A stretch of 64,000 bases of DNA from Actinoplanes italicus (GCF_003001815.1 NZ_PVMZ01000009.1:1-64000); one strand, 5' to 3'; shown: positions 52,565 to 61,385, numbered from the stretch's first letter. Notes: generated by a model not told the origin, from the sequence alone. Made by a program: numbers and translations.

Positions 52565-53818
52565 ATGATCATCGCGCTGATTCTGCTCGGCGCGGTGCTC
52601 GGGTTCGCGGTGGTACGTCCACGCGGACTCCCGGAAGCCACGGCCGCGGTGCCCGCCGCACTGCTGGCCGTGGCGTCCGGCCTGGTCACGCCGGCAGGTG
52701 CGGTCGGCGAGATCCGGGAGCTCGCGCCCACCGTCGCCTTCCTGGCCGCGATCCTGGTGCTCGCGTTCACGGCGGAACGGCACGGCGTCTTCGGCTACCT
52801 CGGCGCGCTCGTCGCGCGGTCCGGCCGGGGCCGCCCGCGCCGCCTGCTCGGCGCGGTCTTCGGTGCGGCCGCGGTGACCACCGCGGTGCTCAGCCTGGAC
52901 GCCACCGTCGTCCTGCTGACCCCGGTGGTCTTCGCGGTCGCGGCGCGGGCCGGTGTCGGCCACCGTCCGCACTCCTACGCGTGCAACCACCTGGCCAACT
53001 CGGCGTCGCTGCTGCTGCCGGTCTCCAATCTCACCAACCTGCTCGCCTTCACGGCGAGCGGGCTGACCTTCGCCGGGTTCGCGGCGCTGATGGCCGCGCC
53101 CTGGCTGGCGGTCATCCTGGTCGAGTTCCTGATCTTCCAGTTCTTCTTCGCGACGGATCTGGCCCGGCCCGGTGACGCGACGGATCTGGCCCGGCTCGGG
53201 AACACGGCCGCCGACGGACCCACGGTGGCTCCCCGCTATGCCCTCGCGGTGCTGGCCGTCACTCTGGCCGGGTTCGCGGGGCTCCAGCCGTTCGGCGTCG
53301 AGCCCGCCTGGGTCGCCGGCCTGGGTGCGATCGCGCTGGCCGTACCGCTGCTCAAGAACCGGGAGATCCGCCCCGGTGAGCTGATCGCCCGGGCCGACCC
53401 CGCGTTCTGTGCCTTCGTCCTGTCCCTCGGCGTCGTGGTGCTGGCGGTCCGGGTCAACGGGCTCGGCGACCACATCGAGACACTCCTGCCGCAGCACGCC
53501 GACCTGCTCGGACTTCTCGGCGCGGCGGTCCTGGCCGCGGTGCTCGCGAACCTGCTCAACAACCTTCCGGCCACGCTGGTGCTGCTGCCGGCGGTCGCCG
53601 ACTCGCCGGGACTGCTGCTGGCGGTGCTGATCGGTGTCAACGTAGGACCCAACCTGACGTACGCGGGTTCGCTGGCGACCCTGCTGTGGCGGCGCATCCT
53701 GCACGCGCGGGACGCGGCGCCGCGTACATCGGAATTCTTGAAGCTCGGCGCCGTGACCGTCCCGCTGAGCCTCCTGGCCGGTGTGACCGCGTTGTGGGCG
53801 GGGCTCCACCTGGCATGA
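52565..53818 (+). CDS. ArsB/NhaD-type (SLC13-like) ion transporter
   Basis: 417 residues with ten to twelve membrane helices. Two characteristic regions are ANSASLLLPVSNLTNLL and the later ANLLNNLPATLVLLPAV, the repeated Asn/Pro-containing loops of the ion transporter superfamily that includes ArsB, NhaD and SLC13. It moves an anion or exchanges Na+ and H+; no arsenic resistance genes are nearby, so ArsB is not implied. Starts two bases after the CNNM gene. A short hydrophilic insert (residues about 195-220, ARPGDATDLARLGNTA) contains a near-direct repeat. Confidence 0.83.
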   Translation: MIIALILLGAVLGFAVVRPRGLPEATAAVPAALLAVASGLVTPAGAVGEIRELAPTVAFLAAILVLAFTAERHGVFGYLGALVARSGRGRPRRLLGAVFGAAAVTTAVLSLDATVVLLTPVVFAVAARAGVGHRPHSYACNHLANSASLLLPVSNLTNLLAFTASGLTFAGFAALMAAPWLAVILVEFLIFQFFFATDLARPGDATDLARLGNTAADGPTVAPRYALAVLAVTLAGFAGLQPFGVEPAWVAGLGAIALAVPLLKNREIRPGELIARADPAFCAFVLSLGVVVLAVRVNGLGDHIETLLPQHADLLGLLGAAVLAAVLANLLNNLPATLVLLPAVADSPGLLLAVLIGVNVGPNLTYAGSLATLLWRRILHARDAAPRTSEFLKLGAVTVPLSLLAGVTALWAGLHLA

Positions 53819-53867
53819 TCGGCGGAGATCCGGCACGCCCACCCCGACGAGACCCCGGAGGACCCGT

Positions 53868-54536
53868 GTGACTCGTGTCCTGGTGGTCGACGACGATCCG
53901 CAGATCGTCCGCGCACTGCGGATCAACCTCAAGGCCCGCGGGTACGACGTCGACGTCGCGGGGGACGGCGCGGCGGCCCTGCGCGCGGCCGCCGACCACC
54001 ATCCCGACCTGGTGGTGCTGGACCTCGGCCTCCCGGACATGGAGGGCGCCGAGGTGATCTCCGGCCTGCGCGGCTGGACGTCGGTGCCGATCATCGTGCT
54101 CTCCGGCCGGGCAGGCAGCTCGGACAAGGTGGACGCGCTGGACGCGGGTGCCGACGACTACGTGACCAAGCCGTTCGGGGTGGACGAGCTGCTGGCCCGG
54201 ATCCGCGCGGTCACCCGGCGCGGCCGGCCGGGTGAGCCCGAGGCGCGGGTGGTCCGGATCGGTGACCTGGAGGTCGACCTGGCGGAGCACACGATCAGCG
54301 GGGACGTGCGGCTCACCCCGACCGAGTGGCAGTTGCTCGAGCATCTGCTGCGTCATCCGGGCAGACTGATCACCCAGCGGGAGCTGCTGCACGATGTATG
54401 GGGCCCGCAGTACCGGAACGAGACCAACTATCTGCGTCAGTACATGGCACGGTTGCGGCGCAAACTTGAGGCCGACCCTGCCCGGCCGCGCCATCTGCTG
54501 ACCGAACCGGGGATGGGATACAGGTTCCGCCCATGA
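53868..54536 (+). CDS. OmpR/KdpE-type response regulator (no adjacent kinase)
   Basis: 222 residues from a GTG. Receiver domain with VVDDDPQIVRAL, Asp52 in VVLDLGLPDMEG and Lys in YVTKPFGVDELLARI; winged-helix DNA-binding domain (about 125-220) with LTPTEWQLLEHLL and YLRQYMARLRRKLE. The spacing and residues resemble KdpE more than PhoB, but there is no KdpD or kdp operon here. Its last four bases overlap the Ppx/GppA start as ATGA, so the two are translated together. Confidence 0.88.
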   Translation: MTRVLVVDDDPQIVRALRINLKARGYDVDVAGDGAAALRAAADHHPDLVVLDLGLPDMEGAEVISGLRGWTSVPIIVLSGRAGSSDKVDALDAGADDYVTKPFGVDELLARIRAVTRRGRPGEPEARVVRIGDLEVDLAEHTISGDVRLTPTEWQLLEHLLRHPGRLITQRELLHDVWGPQYRNETNYLRQYMARLRRKLEADPARPRHLLTEPGMGYRFRP

Positions 54537-55525
54537 TCGCTGACTTGACGGGTAGCCGGCCCCCCATGCGCCTCGGAGTGCTCGACGTCGGTTCCAACAC
54601 GGTCAACCTGGTGATCGCGGAGGCCGACTCCGGCCTGCCGCTGCCGGTGCACACCTGGGAGCAGCGTCCCCGGCTCGCGCACCGGCTGCCGGCCGACGGG
54701 ACGATCGGGCCGGCGGCGCTCCAGCGCATGATCGGCTCCGTGCGGGGCGCGGTCGTCGAGTCCCGGCTCGCCGGCGTGAACCGGATGTTCGCCTACACCA
54801 CCGCGGTGGTCCGCGACGCACCCAACCGCGAGGAGGTGCTGACCGCGGTCTCGTCGGCCACGGGCGTACGCCTGGGCACGCTCACCGGCATCGAGGACGC
54901 CCGCCTCACGTTCCTGGCGGCGCGGCGCTGGCTGGGCTGGCAGGCCGGTCCGATGCTGATGGTCGACATCGGCGGCGGCTGTCTGGAGGTCGCGTTCGGC
55001 CGGGACCGGCTGCCCGAGTCGGCGATGTCGCTGCCACTCGGTGCGGGCCGGCTCACCCGCGAGTTCCTGGCCGACGGCGACCCGCCCTCGCCACGCGCCG
55101 TCCGGCGGCTGCGCCGGCACGTGCGCGAGCGGTTCGCCGAGGTCGCCGCCCGCACCTCCTGGGAGGCTCCGCGCACGTCGGTGGCCGCCTCCAAGACCTT
55201 CCAGCAGCTGGCCAGGCTGACCGGCGCCCCGCCGCTGAGGCTCGGGCCGTTCGTGCCGCGGGAGTTGCGCGCTTCCGCGCTGCGCCCGTGGATCAAGCGG
55301 CTGGCCGTGATGCCCAGCCCGAAGAGGACCCGGCTGCCCGGGGTGTCGCCGCACCGGGCGCGGCAGATCCTGGCCGGCGCCATCGTCGCGTACGAGGTGA
55401 TGCGCCGCCTCGGCGTCGAGTCGCTGATCATCTGCCCGTGGGGCCTGCGGGAGGGCATCCTGCTGCGGGAACTGGAGGCCCGGCAGCCGCCGCTGGTCAA
55501 CGCCGCCTGGGTGCCCTGGGACTGA
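54533..55525 (+). CDS. Ppx/GppA-family phosphatase
   Basis: 330 residues. The acetate/sugar kinase-like fold shows GVLDVGSNTVNLVIAE near the start and MVDIGGGCLEVAFG in the middle, the two phosphate-binding loops of exopolyphosphatase/pppGpp phosphatase. It lacks the extra C-terminal HD domain of the long Ppx. It should hydrolyse polyphosphate or (p)ppGpp. Coupled to the upstream response regulator by a 4-base overlap. Start could be the ATG at 54533 or the Met at codon 12. Confidence 0.9.
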   Translation: MIADLTGSRPPMRLGVLDVGSNTVNLVIAEADSGLPLPVHTWEQRPRLAHRLPADGTIGPAALQRMIGSVRGAVVESRLAGVNRMFAYTTAVVRDAPNREEVLTAVSSATGVRLGTLTGIEDARLTFLAARRWLGWQAGPMLMVDIGGGCLEVAFGRDRLPESAMSLPLGAGRLTREFLADGDPPSPRAVRRLRRHVRERFAEVAARTSWEAPRTSVAASKTFQQLARLTGAPPLRLGPFVPRELRASALRPWIKRLAVMPSPKRTRLPGVSPHRARQILAGAIVAYEVMRRLGVESLIICPWGLREGILLRELEARQPPLVNAAWVPWD

Positions 55526-55599
55526 TCGTCTGCTAATCAAGCCCGCACATGCGCCGATGGTGGAGTTGACGTGCCCCGCCTCGGTTAAGGAGAACCCCC

Positions 55600-57120
55600 A
55601 TGCGGCTTTTCGGTTCCCGGGCGGCCGGTCCCGAGGCGGAGCGCCCGACCCCGCGTGAGGTGGAGGCGCTGGAGCAGCTGGTGCTGGCTCTCGACGCGGC
55701 CACCGACGAGGACAGTGCCTGGCGGATCACCGTGGAGAGCACGGTCAAGTTCCACAAGTTCGGGTACGGCGCGGTCTGGGTGCCGGACGGCGGCGGCCGG
55801 ATGCGGGTGCTGCACGAGTGCGGTGAGCTGCGGGCACAGCTGGCCGCCGTGGCCGAGGCCGAGCTGGTTGCGCGGGCCTTCCGCAGCCGGACCGCGGTGT
55901 TCGAGGAGGATCCGGAGAGCACTACCGGCTGCCGCCGCTGGCAGGCCGCTGCCCGGGCCGGCATGGTCGCGGCGGTCGTGCTGCCGGTGCACAAGGGCAC
56001 CGAGGTGCTCGCGGTGTTCGAGTACTACTCGCCGGCGCCGGTCTACGCCGACAGTTCCCGGCAGGAGAAGTTCGCGGCCATCATCCGGGTCGCCGAGCGG
56101 GCCCGGACCAGCGCTGTGGCCGCCGCCGAGCTGCGACAGGTGGCCAACGACCGGGAGGCGGTGACCACGGTCGTGAGCCGGGTCGGTGCGGCGTCGGACA
56201 GCCAGACCACGATCCGGTCCGCGCTGGACGCGGTGCGGACGGCGTTCGGCTGGGCGTACGGCTCGTACTGGGAGATCGACGCGAACCTGAACGTGCTCAA
56301 GTTCCACCTGGAGTCGGGGTCGGCCGGTGACGAGTTCCGCCGGGTCACCCTGGCCGCCGAGTTCGCCGAGGGCGTCGGTCTGTCCGGCCGGGCCTGGCGG
56401 GCCAGGGATCTGGTCTTCGTCCGGGACCTCGCGGAGGTCACCGACTGTGTACGGGCACCCGCCGCGCAGCGGGCCGGGGTGCGTTCCGGCGTCTGCTTCC
56501 CGATCATGAGCGGCGACCGGATCGTCGGCACCATGGACTTCTTCACCACCGAGTACATCGACCTGTCCGAGTCCCGGGCGGCCGCGCTGCGCAATGTGCA
56601 GCAGTTGGTGTCGCAGCGGCTCGACGTGGTGCGCGGCACGGAGCGGGCCTCCGCCAACGCCCGCGACCTGCTCGACACGGTCCAGCGGCTGCGCAGCGCG
56701 AGTGACGACGCGACCACGGTCGCCGAGCAGGCGGTGAGCCGGGCCTCGGCGATGACCGCCGAGGTGGCGGCGCTGGGTCAGGCGTCCAACGCGATCGGCG
56801 ACGTCATCAAGATCATCTCGTCGATCGCCGAGCAGACGAACCTGCTGGCGCTCAACGCGACCATCGAGGCGGCCCGCGCCGGGGAGTCCGGCAAAGGCTT
56901 CGCGGTCGTCGCCGGCGAGGTCAAGGAGCTGGCCAGGGAGACCGCCGAGGCGACCCAGAAGGTGGCCGACCAGATCGCCGGCATCCAGGCCAGCGCAGAG
57001 ACCGTCGCCGCCGGCATCCACACCACGAGCGAGACGATCGGCAGGATGGACGCCGTGCAGGCGCGGATGAACGACGTGCTCGCCGAGCAGGCCGAAATGG
57101 CACGTGCGCTACAGGGTTGA
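55600..57120 (+). CDS. Soluble double-GAF chemoreceptor-like protein
   Basis: 506 residues with TTAAGGAGAA before the ATG. Two GAF domains (about 25-170 and 195-345) precede a methyl-accepting signalling domain (about 370-500) with the diagnostic tip EQTNLLALNATIEAARAGE. No membrane segment, so it senses a cytoplasmic cue. The second GAF has Cys residues in TDCVRAP and SGVCFPI, possibly a cofactor or redox site. Chemoreceptors are unusual in non-motile actinomycetes and fit a zoospore-forming genus such as Actinoplanes. No che genes are nearby. Confidence 0.9.
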   Translation: MRLFGSRAAGPEAERPTPREVEALEQLVLALDAATDEDSAWRITVESTVKFHKFGYGAVWVPDGGGRMRVLHECGELRAQLAAVAEAELVARAFRSRTAVFEEDPESTTGCRRWQAAARAGMVAAVVLPVHKGTEVLAVFEYYSPAPVYADSSRQEKFAAIIRVAERARTSAVAAAELRQVANDREAVTTVVSRVGAASDSQTTIRSALDAVRTAFGWAYGSYWEIDANLNVLKFHLESGSAGDEFRRVTLAAEFAEGVGLSGRAWRARDLVFVRDLAEVTDCVRAPAAQRAGVRSGVCFPIMSGDRIVGTMDFFTTEYIDLSESRAAALRNVQQLVSQRLDVVRGTERASANARDLLDTVQRLRSASDDATTVAEQAVSRASAMTAEVAALGQASNAIGDVIKIISSIAEQTNLLALNATIEAARAGESGKGFAVVAGEVKELARETAEATQKVADQIAGIQASAETVAAGIHTTSETIGRMDAVQARMNDVLAEQAEMARALQG

Positions 57121-57211
57121 CCCCTTCCGATCGAACATTCGTCCTAGACTCCCCAGGGTGACGCAGAGCACATCATGATGCGTCTGTATGCCTTTCTCGA
57201 GGGGAGTGCAC

Positions 57212-58327
57212 ATGAGCGGTGTTCGATTGCTGGTCGGGACCCGGAAGGGACTGTTCATCCTGACCTCGGATGCGTCCCGGCGTGACTGGAAGGTGGACGG
57301 CCCGCACTTCGGCGGCTGGGAGATCTACCACGCCAACGGCTCACCGGTGGATCCCGACCGGATCTACGTATCGCAGTCGGGCGGCTGGTTCGGTCAGCTG
57401 ATACAGCGGTCCGACGACGGCGGGGCGACGTGGCAGCAGGTCGACCACGACTTCGCCTACAGCGGCGAGGTCGGCGACCATCTCTGGTACGACGGCACCC
57501 CGCGCCCGTGGGAGTTCAAGCGGATCTGGCACCTGGAGCCGTCGCGCACCGAACTCGACGTCGTCTACGCCGGCGCCGAGGACGCGGCACTGTACAAGAG
57601 CACCGACGGCGGGCAGAAGTGGGTGGAGCTGACCGGCCTGCGTACCCACGCGTCGGCCCCGAAGTGGCAGCCCGGCGCCGGGGGCATGTGCCTGCACACG
57701 ATCATCCTCGACCCGGTCGACCCGGATCGGATCTTCGTGGCCATCTCCGCGGCGGGAGCGTTCCGTACCGATGACGGCGGCGTCACCTGGCAGCCGATCA
57801 ACCGTGGCCTGCAGAGCGAGGGCATCCCCGATCCGGACGCCGAGGTGGGCCACTGCGTGCACCGCATCGCCCAGCATCCGTCCCGTCCGGACACCCTGTT
57901 CATGCAGAAGCACTGGGACGTCATGCGCACCGACGACGCCGGCGACAACTGGCGGGAGATCAGCGGTGACCTGCCGACCGACTTCGGCTTCCCGATCGCG
58001 GTGCACGCCCACGAGCCGGAGACGATCTACGTCGTACCGATCACCAGCGACTCGCTGCACTACGTGATGGACGGTAAGTTGCGCGTCTACCGCAGCCGTA
58101 CCGGCGGCGAGCAGTGGGAGCCGCTGACCGTGGGGCTGCCGCAGGAGCACTGCTACGTCAACGTGCTGCGCGACGCCATGGCGGTGGACACGCTCGACGA
58201 GTGCGGCATCTACTTCGGCACCAGCGCCGGTCAGGTGTACGGGTCGGCGGACAGCGGCGACACCTGGAAGGCACTGGTCAGCGACCTGCCGCCGATCTGT
58301 TCGGTGGAAGCGCTGGTGCTGCCGTGA
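57212..58327 (+). CDS. BNR-repeat (VPS10/sialidase-like propeller) protein
   Basis: 371 residues from the ATG at 57212, preceded by GAGGGGAGTGCAC. Asp-box-type motifs recur: SDDGGATWQQ, STDGGQKWVE, TDDGGVTWQP, TDDAGDNWRE, and SADSGDTWKA, giving a beta-propeller of about six to seven blades. No signal peptide. The family is often annotated as glycosyl hydrolase or exo-sialidase, but no catalytic set is evident. The last four bases overlap the MoaD/ThiS-like gene as GTGA, indicating a working pair. Confidence 0.85.
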   Translation: MSGVRLLVGTRKGLFILTSDASRRDWKVDGPHFGGWEIYHANGSPVDPDRIYVSQSGGWFGQLIQRSDDGGATWQQVDHDFAYSGEVGDHLWYDGTPRPWEFKRIWHLEPSRTELDVVYAGAEDAALYKSTDGGQKWVELTGLRTHASAPKWQPGAGGMCLHTIILDPVDPDRIFVAISAAGAFRTDDGGVTWQPINRGLQSEGIPDPDAEVGHCVHRIAQHPSRPDTLFMQKHWDVMRTDDAGDNWREISGDLPTDFGFPIAVHAHEPETIYVVPITSDSLHYVMDGKLRVYRSRTGGEQWEPLTVGLPQEHCYVNVLRDAMAVDTLDECGIYFGTSAGQVYGSADSGDTWKALVSDLPPICSVEALVLP

Positions 58328-58620
58328 TCCGCGTAGTCCTCCCACCGCACCTGCGCACGCTCGCGCACGTCACCGGCGAGGTGCGGGTCGAGGTGGCCGG
58401 GGAGGTGACCCAGCGGCACGTGCTCGACGCGGTGGAGGAACGGTTCCCGATGCTGCGCGGCACCATGCGCGACCGGGCGACCGGCAAGCGGCGGGCCCTG
58501 GTCCGCTTCTTCGCCTGCGAGGAGGACCTCTCCAACGACTCACCGGACGAGCCGCTGCCCGACCGGGTGGTCAAGGGCGAGGAGCCGTTCCTGGTGGTGG
58601 GGGCGATGGCCGGGGGCTGA
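58324..58620 (+). CDS. MoaD/ThiS-family ubiquitin-like protein ending in Gly-Gly
   Basis: 98 residues from a GTG overlapping the previous stop. Beta-grasp fold features: short N-terminal strand IRVVLPPHLRTLAHVTGEV, a helix (RHVLDAVEERFPML), and a C-terminus ending AMAGG, the diglycine needed for adenylation and thiocarboxylation in MoaD/ThiS/Ubl proteins. No E1-like or cofactor gene is adjacent. It may be a sulfur carrier or a protein modifier for its coupled BNR partner; that is inference. A terminator follows directly. Confidence 0.82.
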   Translation: MIRVVLPPHLRTLAHVTGEVRVEVAGEVTQRHVLDAVEERFPMLRGTMRDRATGKRRALVRFFACEEDLSNDSPDEPLPDRVVKGEEPFLVVGAMAGG

Positions 58621-58628
58621 GTTACGTA

Positions 58629-58655
58629 CGGCGGCCGGGCATCGCCCGGCCGCCG
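58629..58655. terminator. Bidirectional terminator between convergent genes
   Basis: CGGCGGCCGGGC (58629-58640) and GCCCGGCCGCCG (58644-58655) form a perfect 12-bp stem with an ATC loop, between the MoaD-like stop at 58620 and the minus-strand stop at 58674. Confidence 0.85.
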
Positions 58656-58673
58656 CGGATCCGTCTCGTTCGA

Positions 58674-59519
58674 TCAGAACCAGGGGTGGTGCCAGGCGCC
58701 ACCGAACGGGTGGTGGACGACCGGGACCACCGGGACGGTGGGAACCACCGGAACGACCGGGACGACCGGCGCGACCGCGACGACCGAGACGTCGGTGCAG
58801 GTGGCCACCACGTCGACGCACTGCTCGTCGGCGTAGGTCTCGTCGGACATGGCGTTGACCGTCACCTGGTCCTTGACCGTCGTATGCGCCATGCCGTGTT
58901 TGGCGGGCTTGGCGGGCTTGGCGGGCTTGGCGGGCTTGGCGGGCTTCACGGCCTTGACCGCCGGCGGCGAGTCGATCGACTTGATCGCCGGGTTCCCCTT
59001 GACCGCCGGAACGGACTTGATCGCCGGGACCGACTTGATCGCCGGCGTCGACTTGATCGCCTTGACGCTCGTGACGGTCTTGTCCTTGTCGGCCGGGATC
59101 ATGGCCTGGGCGTTCCCGGGCGGCTCCTCCACGACCGGCTGCTCCGCGGCCGGCGGCGGAGTGGTGGTCGGAGGCTGCTTCACCGGCTGGTCGACCGGCT
59201 TCTGGTAGTCGTAGTCATCGTCGTCCTCGTGGTGGTCCGGCTGGGTGACGACGATCGGCTGCGGAATGAGAACCGGTCTCTGGATCACCAGGGCATAGGG
59301 CGTGGCAACCCTCTGTGGCCAGTAGTCACAGTCGTAGTCGTCATCCCAGAGCACCAGGGTCGACGCGTAGGACGTACAGTCGCCGAACGAGCCGTAGTAG
59401 CCGGCCACGTGTCCGGGCGGCCACCATCCGGGCCCGGCCATCGCCGGGGTCGCGCCGAAGGCGGCTCCGGCCACGAGACCGGCGCAGACCGTGATCAATC
59501 CTCGAGTAGACTTTCGCAT
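58674..59519 (-). CDS. Secreted low-complexity repeat protein
   Basis: 281 residues from the ATG at 59519 (GGAAAGG upstream). A signal peptide (MRKSTRGLITVCAGLVAGAAFG, cleavage near AMAGP) leads to a Trp/Pro/Tyr-rich segment (GPGWWPPGH), an acidic DDDDYDYQ patch, and then three repeat types: AIKSVPAIK, KPAKPAKPAK and VVPVVPVVPT. The C-terminus is HPFGGAWHHPWF. Four Cys are present, possibly in disulfides. Such Lys-Pro-Ala repeats often bind cell-wall polymers. No enzyme domain seen. Confidence 0.8.
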   Translation of the reverse strand: MRKSTRGLITVCAGLVAGAAFGATPAMAGPGWWPPGHVAGYYGSFGDCTSYASTLVLWDDDYDCDYWPQRVATPYALVIQRPVLIPQPIVVTQPDHHEDDDDYDYQKPVDQPVKQPPTTTPPPAAEQPVVEEPPGNAQAMIPADKDKTVTSVKAIKSTPAIKSVPAIKSVPAVKGNPAIKSIDSPPAVKAVKPAKPAKPAKPAKPAKHGMAHTTVKDQVTVNAMSDETYADEQCVDVVATCTDVSVVAVAPVVPVVPVVPTVPVVPVVHHPFGGAWHHPWF

Positions 59520-59621
59520 GTCTGACCTTTCCGAAATGTCGGCTGTGTCCCGCATAGCTGAGCACGACGTCCGGAAAGGCGGGGTGGAGTTCGCAGGAAC
59601 CCGATCGAACCGGGTCTTCTC

Positions 59622-59637
59622 TGGCCCCTAGGGGCCA
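59622..59637. promoter_or_regulatory. Perfect 16-bp palindrome between divergent genes
   Basis: TGGCCCCTAGGGGCCA lies between the starts of the secreted repeat protein (59519) and the TetR gene (59702). It could be the binding site of the TetR protein or a small hairpin. Confidence 0.45.
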
Positions 59638-59701
59638 CTCGAACGTGGCTGGAGTCGCCGCGCGAGGCCTGTGGGCCGCCGGGCGGCCTACGATCGGGGG
59701 C

Positions 59702-60289
59702 ATGGTGAGGCGCAGTGGCGAGGCGACCCGCCAGGAGATTCGTGCCGCGGCCGCACGTCTGTTCCGGGAGCGAGGTTTCGCGCGGACCTCGGTTCGTGAC
59801 ATCGCTGCTCAAGCGGTGACGAACCCGGCATTGGTGATCCGCCACTTCGGTACCAAGGAACTGCTCTTCCTGGACACCATGCAGTTCACCATCGACGACG
59901 AGCCGCTGCTGGACGTACCGCTCGAGCGCTTCGGGGAGCGTTTCGTCGAGGTGCTGCTCTCCGACGACGACATCCGCGGCGTCTATCTGGCGCTGGTGCG
60001 CGGCAGTAACGAGGCGCAGATCCGGGCCCGGCTGCAGGCCGTCCACGAGCGCACTTTCGTCGAGCCGGTGCGGGCCCGCCTCGAAGGGCCCGATGCCGAT
60101 GTACGGGCACGGATCGCGGCCGCGCTGGTCGGCGGTCTGCTCTACGCGCTCTGGGTGGTCGAGGACGAGGGCCTGGTGAAGGCGGACCGCGGCGAGCTGA
60201 TCGCCCACTACGGCGCGCTGCTCCAGCAGGCCCTCGCGGGTCCTACTGGACCGACCAGCCACCGTCCGACGGCAGCACCACCCCGTTGA
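59702..60289 (+). CDS. TetR-family regulator
   Basis: 195 residues from the ATG at 59702. The helix-turn-helix is clear (EIRAAAARLFRERGFARTSVRDIAAQAVTNPALVIRHFGTKELLFLD in outline). The effector domain is helical with an LVRGSNEAQIRARL block. Its 3' end overlaps the 3' end of the convergent SDR gene by 47 bp, and the frame there (residues about 182-195) is unusually Pro/Thr-rich, so part of this tail may be dispensable. Candidate targets: the SDR promoter palindrome at 61294-61320, or its own region at 59622. Confidence 0.86.
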   Translation: MVRRSGEATRQEIRAAAARLFRERGFARTSVRDIAAQAVTNPALVIRHFGTKELLFLDTMQFTIDDEPLLDVPLERFGERFVEVLLSDDDIRGVYLALVRGSNEAQIRARLQAVHERTFVEPVRARLEGPDADVRARIAAALVGGLLYALWVVEDEGLVKADRGELIAHYGALLQQALAGPTGPTSHRPTAAPPR

Positions 60290-61250
60290 GGTTCACGCCG
60301 TCGTCGCTCAGCAGGAAGGTGATCGACGCGGCCAGGTGCTCGGCGAGCGCCACCCCCGGGATGAGCTGCAGGAACGGCCCGGTCCGCCCGCGCCCGAACG
60401 CCGACTGGTTCGCCGGCGCCATCCCCGTGGCGACACCGCCGGGAGCCACCGCGTTGGTACGGATGCCCTGCTGCCCGTACATGAAGGCGATGTTCTTGGT
60501 GATGCCGATGACCGCGTGCTTGGACGCGGTGTAGGCGACGCCGGCCGCGTTGCCCCGCAGCCCGGCCTCGGAGGCGATGTTCACGATCGAGCCCCGGTTT
60601 GCCGCCAGCATGGCCGGGACGACCGCGCGGGTCAGGCGGAACAGCCCGTCGACGTTGACCGCGAAGACCTTCTCCCAGACCGCGTCCGAGGTCTCGTGGA
60701 TCGGGCTGAAGTCGTCGACCACCCCGGCCACGTTGGCGAGCCCGTCGATGCGGTCCCCGGCGGCGGTCACGATCCGGGCCACGTCGCCGGTGTCGGTGAT
60801 GTCGGCGGTGACCGCGACGAACGATCCGCCCAGCTCGGCCGCGGCCTCCTTGAGCTTGCCGGCGGTGATGTCGACGCCGATCACCCGGCCGCCCTCGCGG
60901 ACGATGCGCGAGGCGGTGGCCCGGCCGATGCCCGAGGCGGCGCCGGTGACGATCACGGTCCGGCCGTCGAAACGCCCGGCGACGATCCGCTCCCGCCACC
61001 CGCCGGTGTCCGTCTCGGCAGGGGCGACCCCGCCGTTGACCCGCAGCACCAGCTCGTCGACCACGGCCTGCGGCACCTTGCCCTGGCTGAGCTCGACCAT
61101 CTGCTGCAGCGGCAGGCTCCGGATCGGCGCCAGCATCGACGGGTCCGCGCCGCCGGCGGCGAGCAGCTCGCCCAGTGCCGGGCCACCCTCGGGGTGATCC
61201 AGCCACTCGCCGATGGAGCTGGCGGCGGTCAACGGCTTGGGGTTCGCCAT
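60243..61250 (-). CDS. SDR oxidoreductase with an N-terminal module shared with the GH3 enzyme
   Basis: 335 residues. The N-terminal 75 residues (PLTAASSIGEWLDHPEGG ... IRSLPLQQM ... VDELVLRV) match the C-terminal module of the GH3 beta-glucosidase at 16782-18962. The SDR domain (about 95-330) has TGAASGIG, NVAG, catalytic Ser in NIASEAG, and YTASK. It should reduce or oxidise a ketone/alcohol using NAD(P). No signal peptide. Its promoter overlaps a long palindrome at 61294-61320 shared with the divergent DUF1444-like gene. Confidence 0.88.
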   Translation of the reverse strand: MANPKPLTAASSIGEWLDHPEGGPALGELLAAGGADPSMLAPIRSLPLQQMVELSQGKVPQAVVDELVLRVNGGVAPAETDTGGWRERIVAGRFDGRTVIVTGAASGIGRATASRIVREGGRVIGVDITAGKLKEAAAELGGSFVAVTADITDTGDVARIVTAAGDRIDGLANVAGVVDDFSPIHETSDAVWEKVFAVNVDGLFRLTRAVVPAMLAANRGSIVNIASEAGLRGNAAGVAYTASKHAVIGITKNIAFMYGQQGIRTNAVAPGGVATGMAPANQSAFGRGRTGPFLQLIPGVALAEHLAASITFLLSDDGVNLNGVVLPSDGGWSVQ

Positions 61251-61293
61251 CTGAGATTCCCTTCGTCGGGGAGGTTCGCCGGGAGTGCGGGGA

Positions 61294-61320
61294 CCGGAAG
61301 TGAACTTAGTTTACTTCCGG
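61294..61320. promoter_or_regulatory. 27-bp imperfect palindrome between divergent SDR and DUF1444-like genes
   Basis: CCGGAAGTGAAC and GTTTACTTCCGG flank TTA; 11 of 12 arm positions are symmetric. It lies 44 bp before the SDR start and 66 bp before the other start, a strong candidate operator, probably for the TetR gene at 59702. Confidence 0.65.
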
Positions 61321-61385
61321 CCGTGGCGTAACCCGCCGCCTTCACCGGAGGACGCCGGGGCACCGGGGTCCGTTAGGGTCCACTG

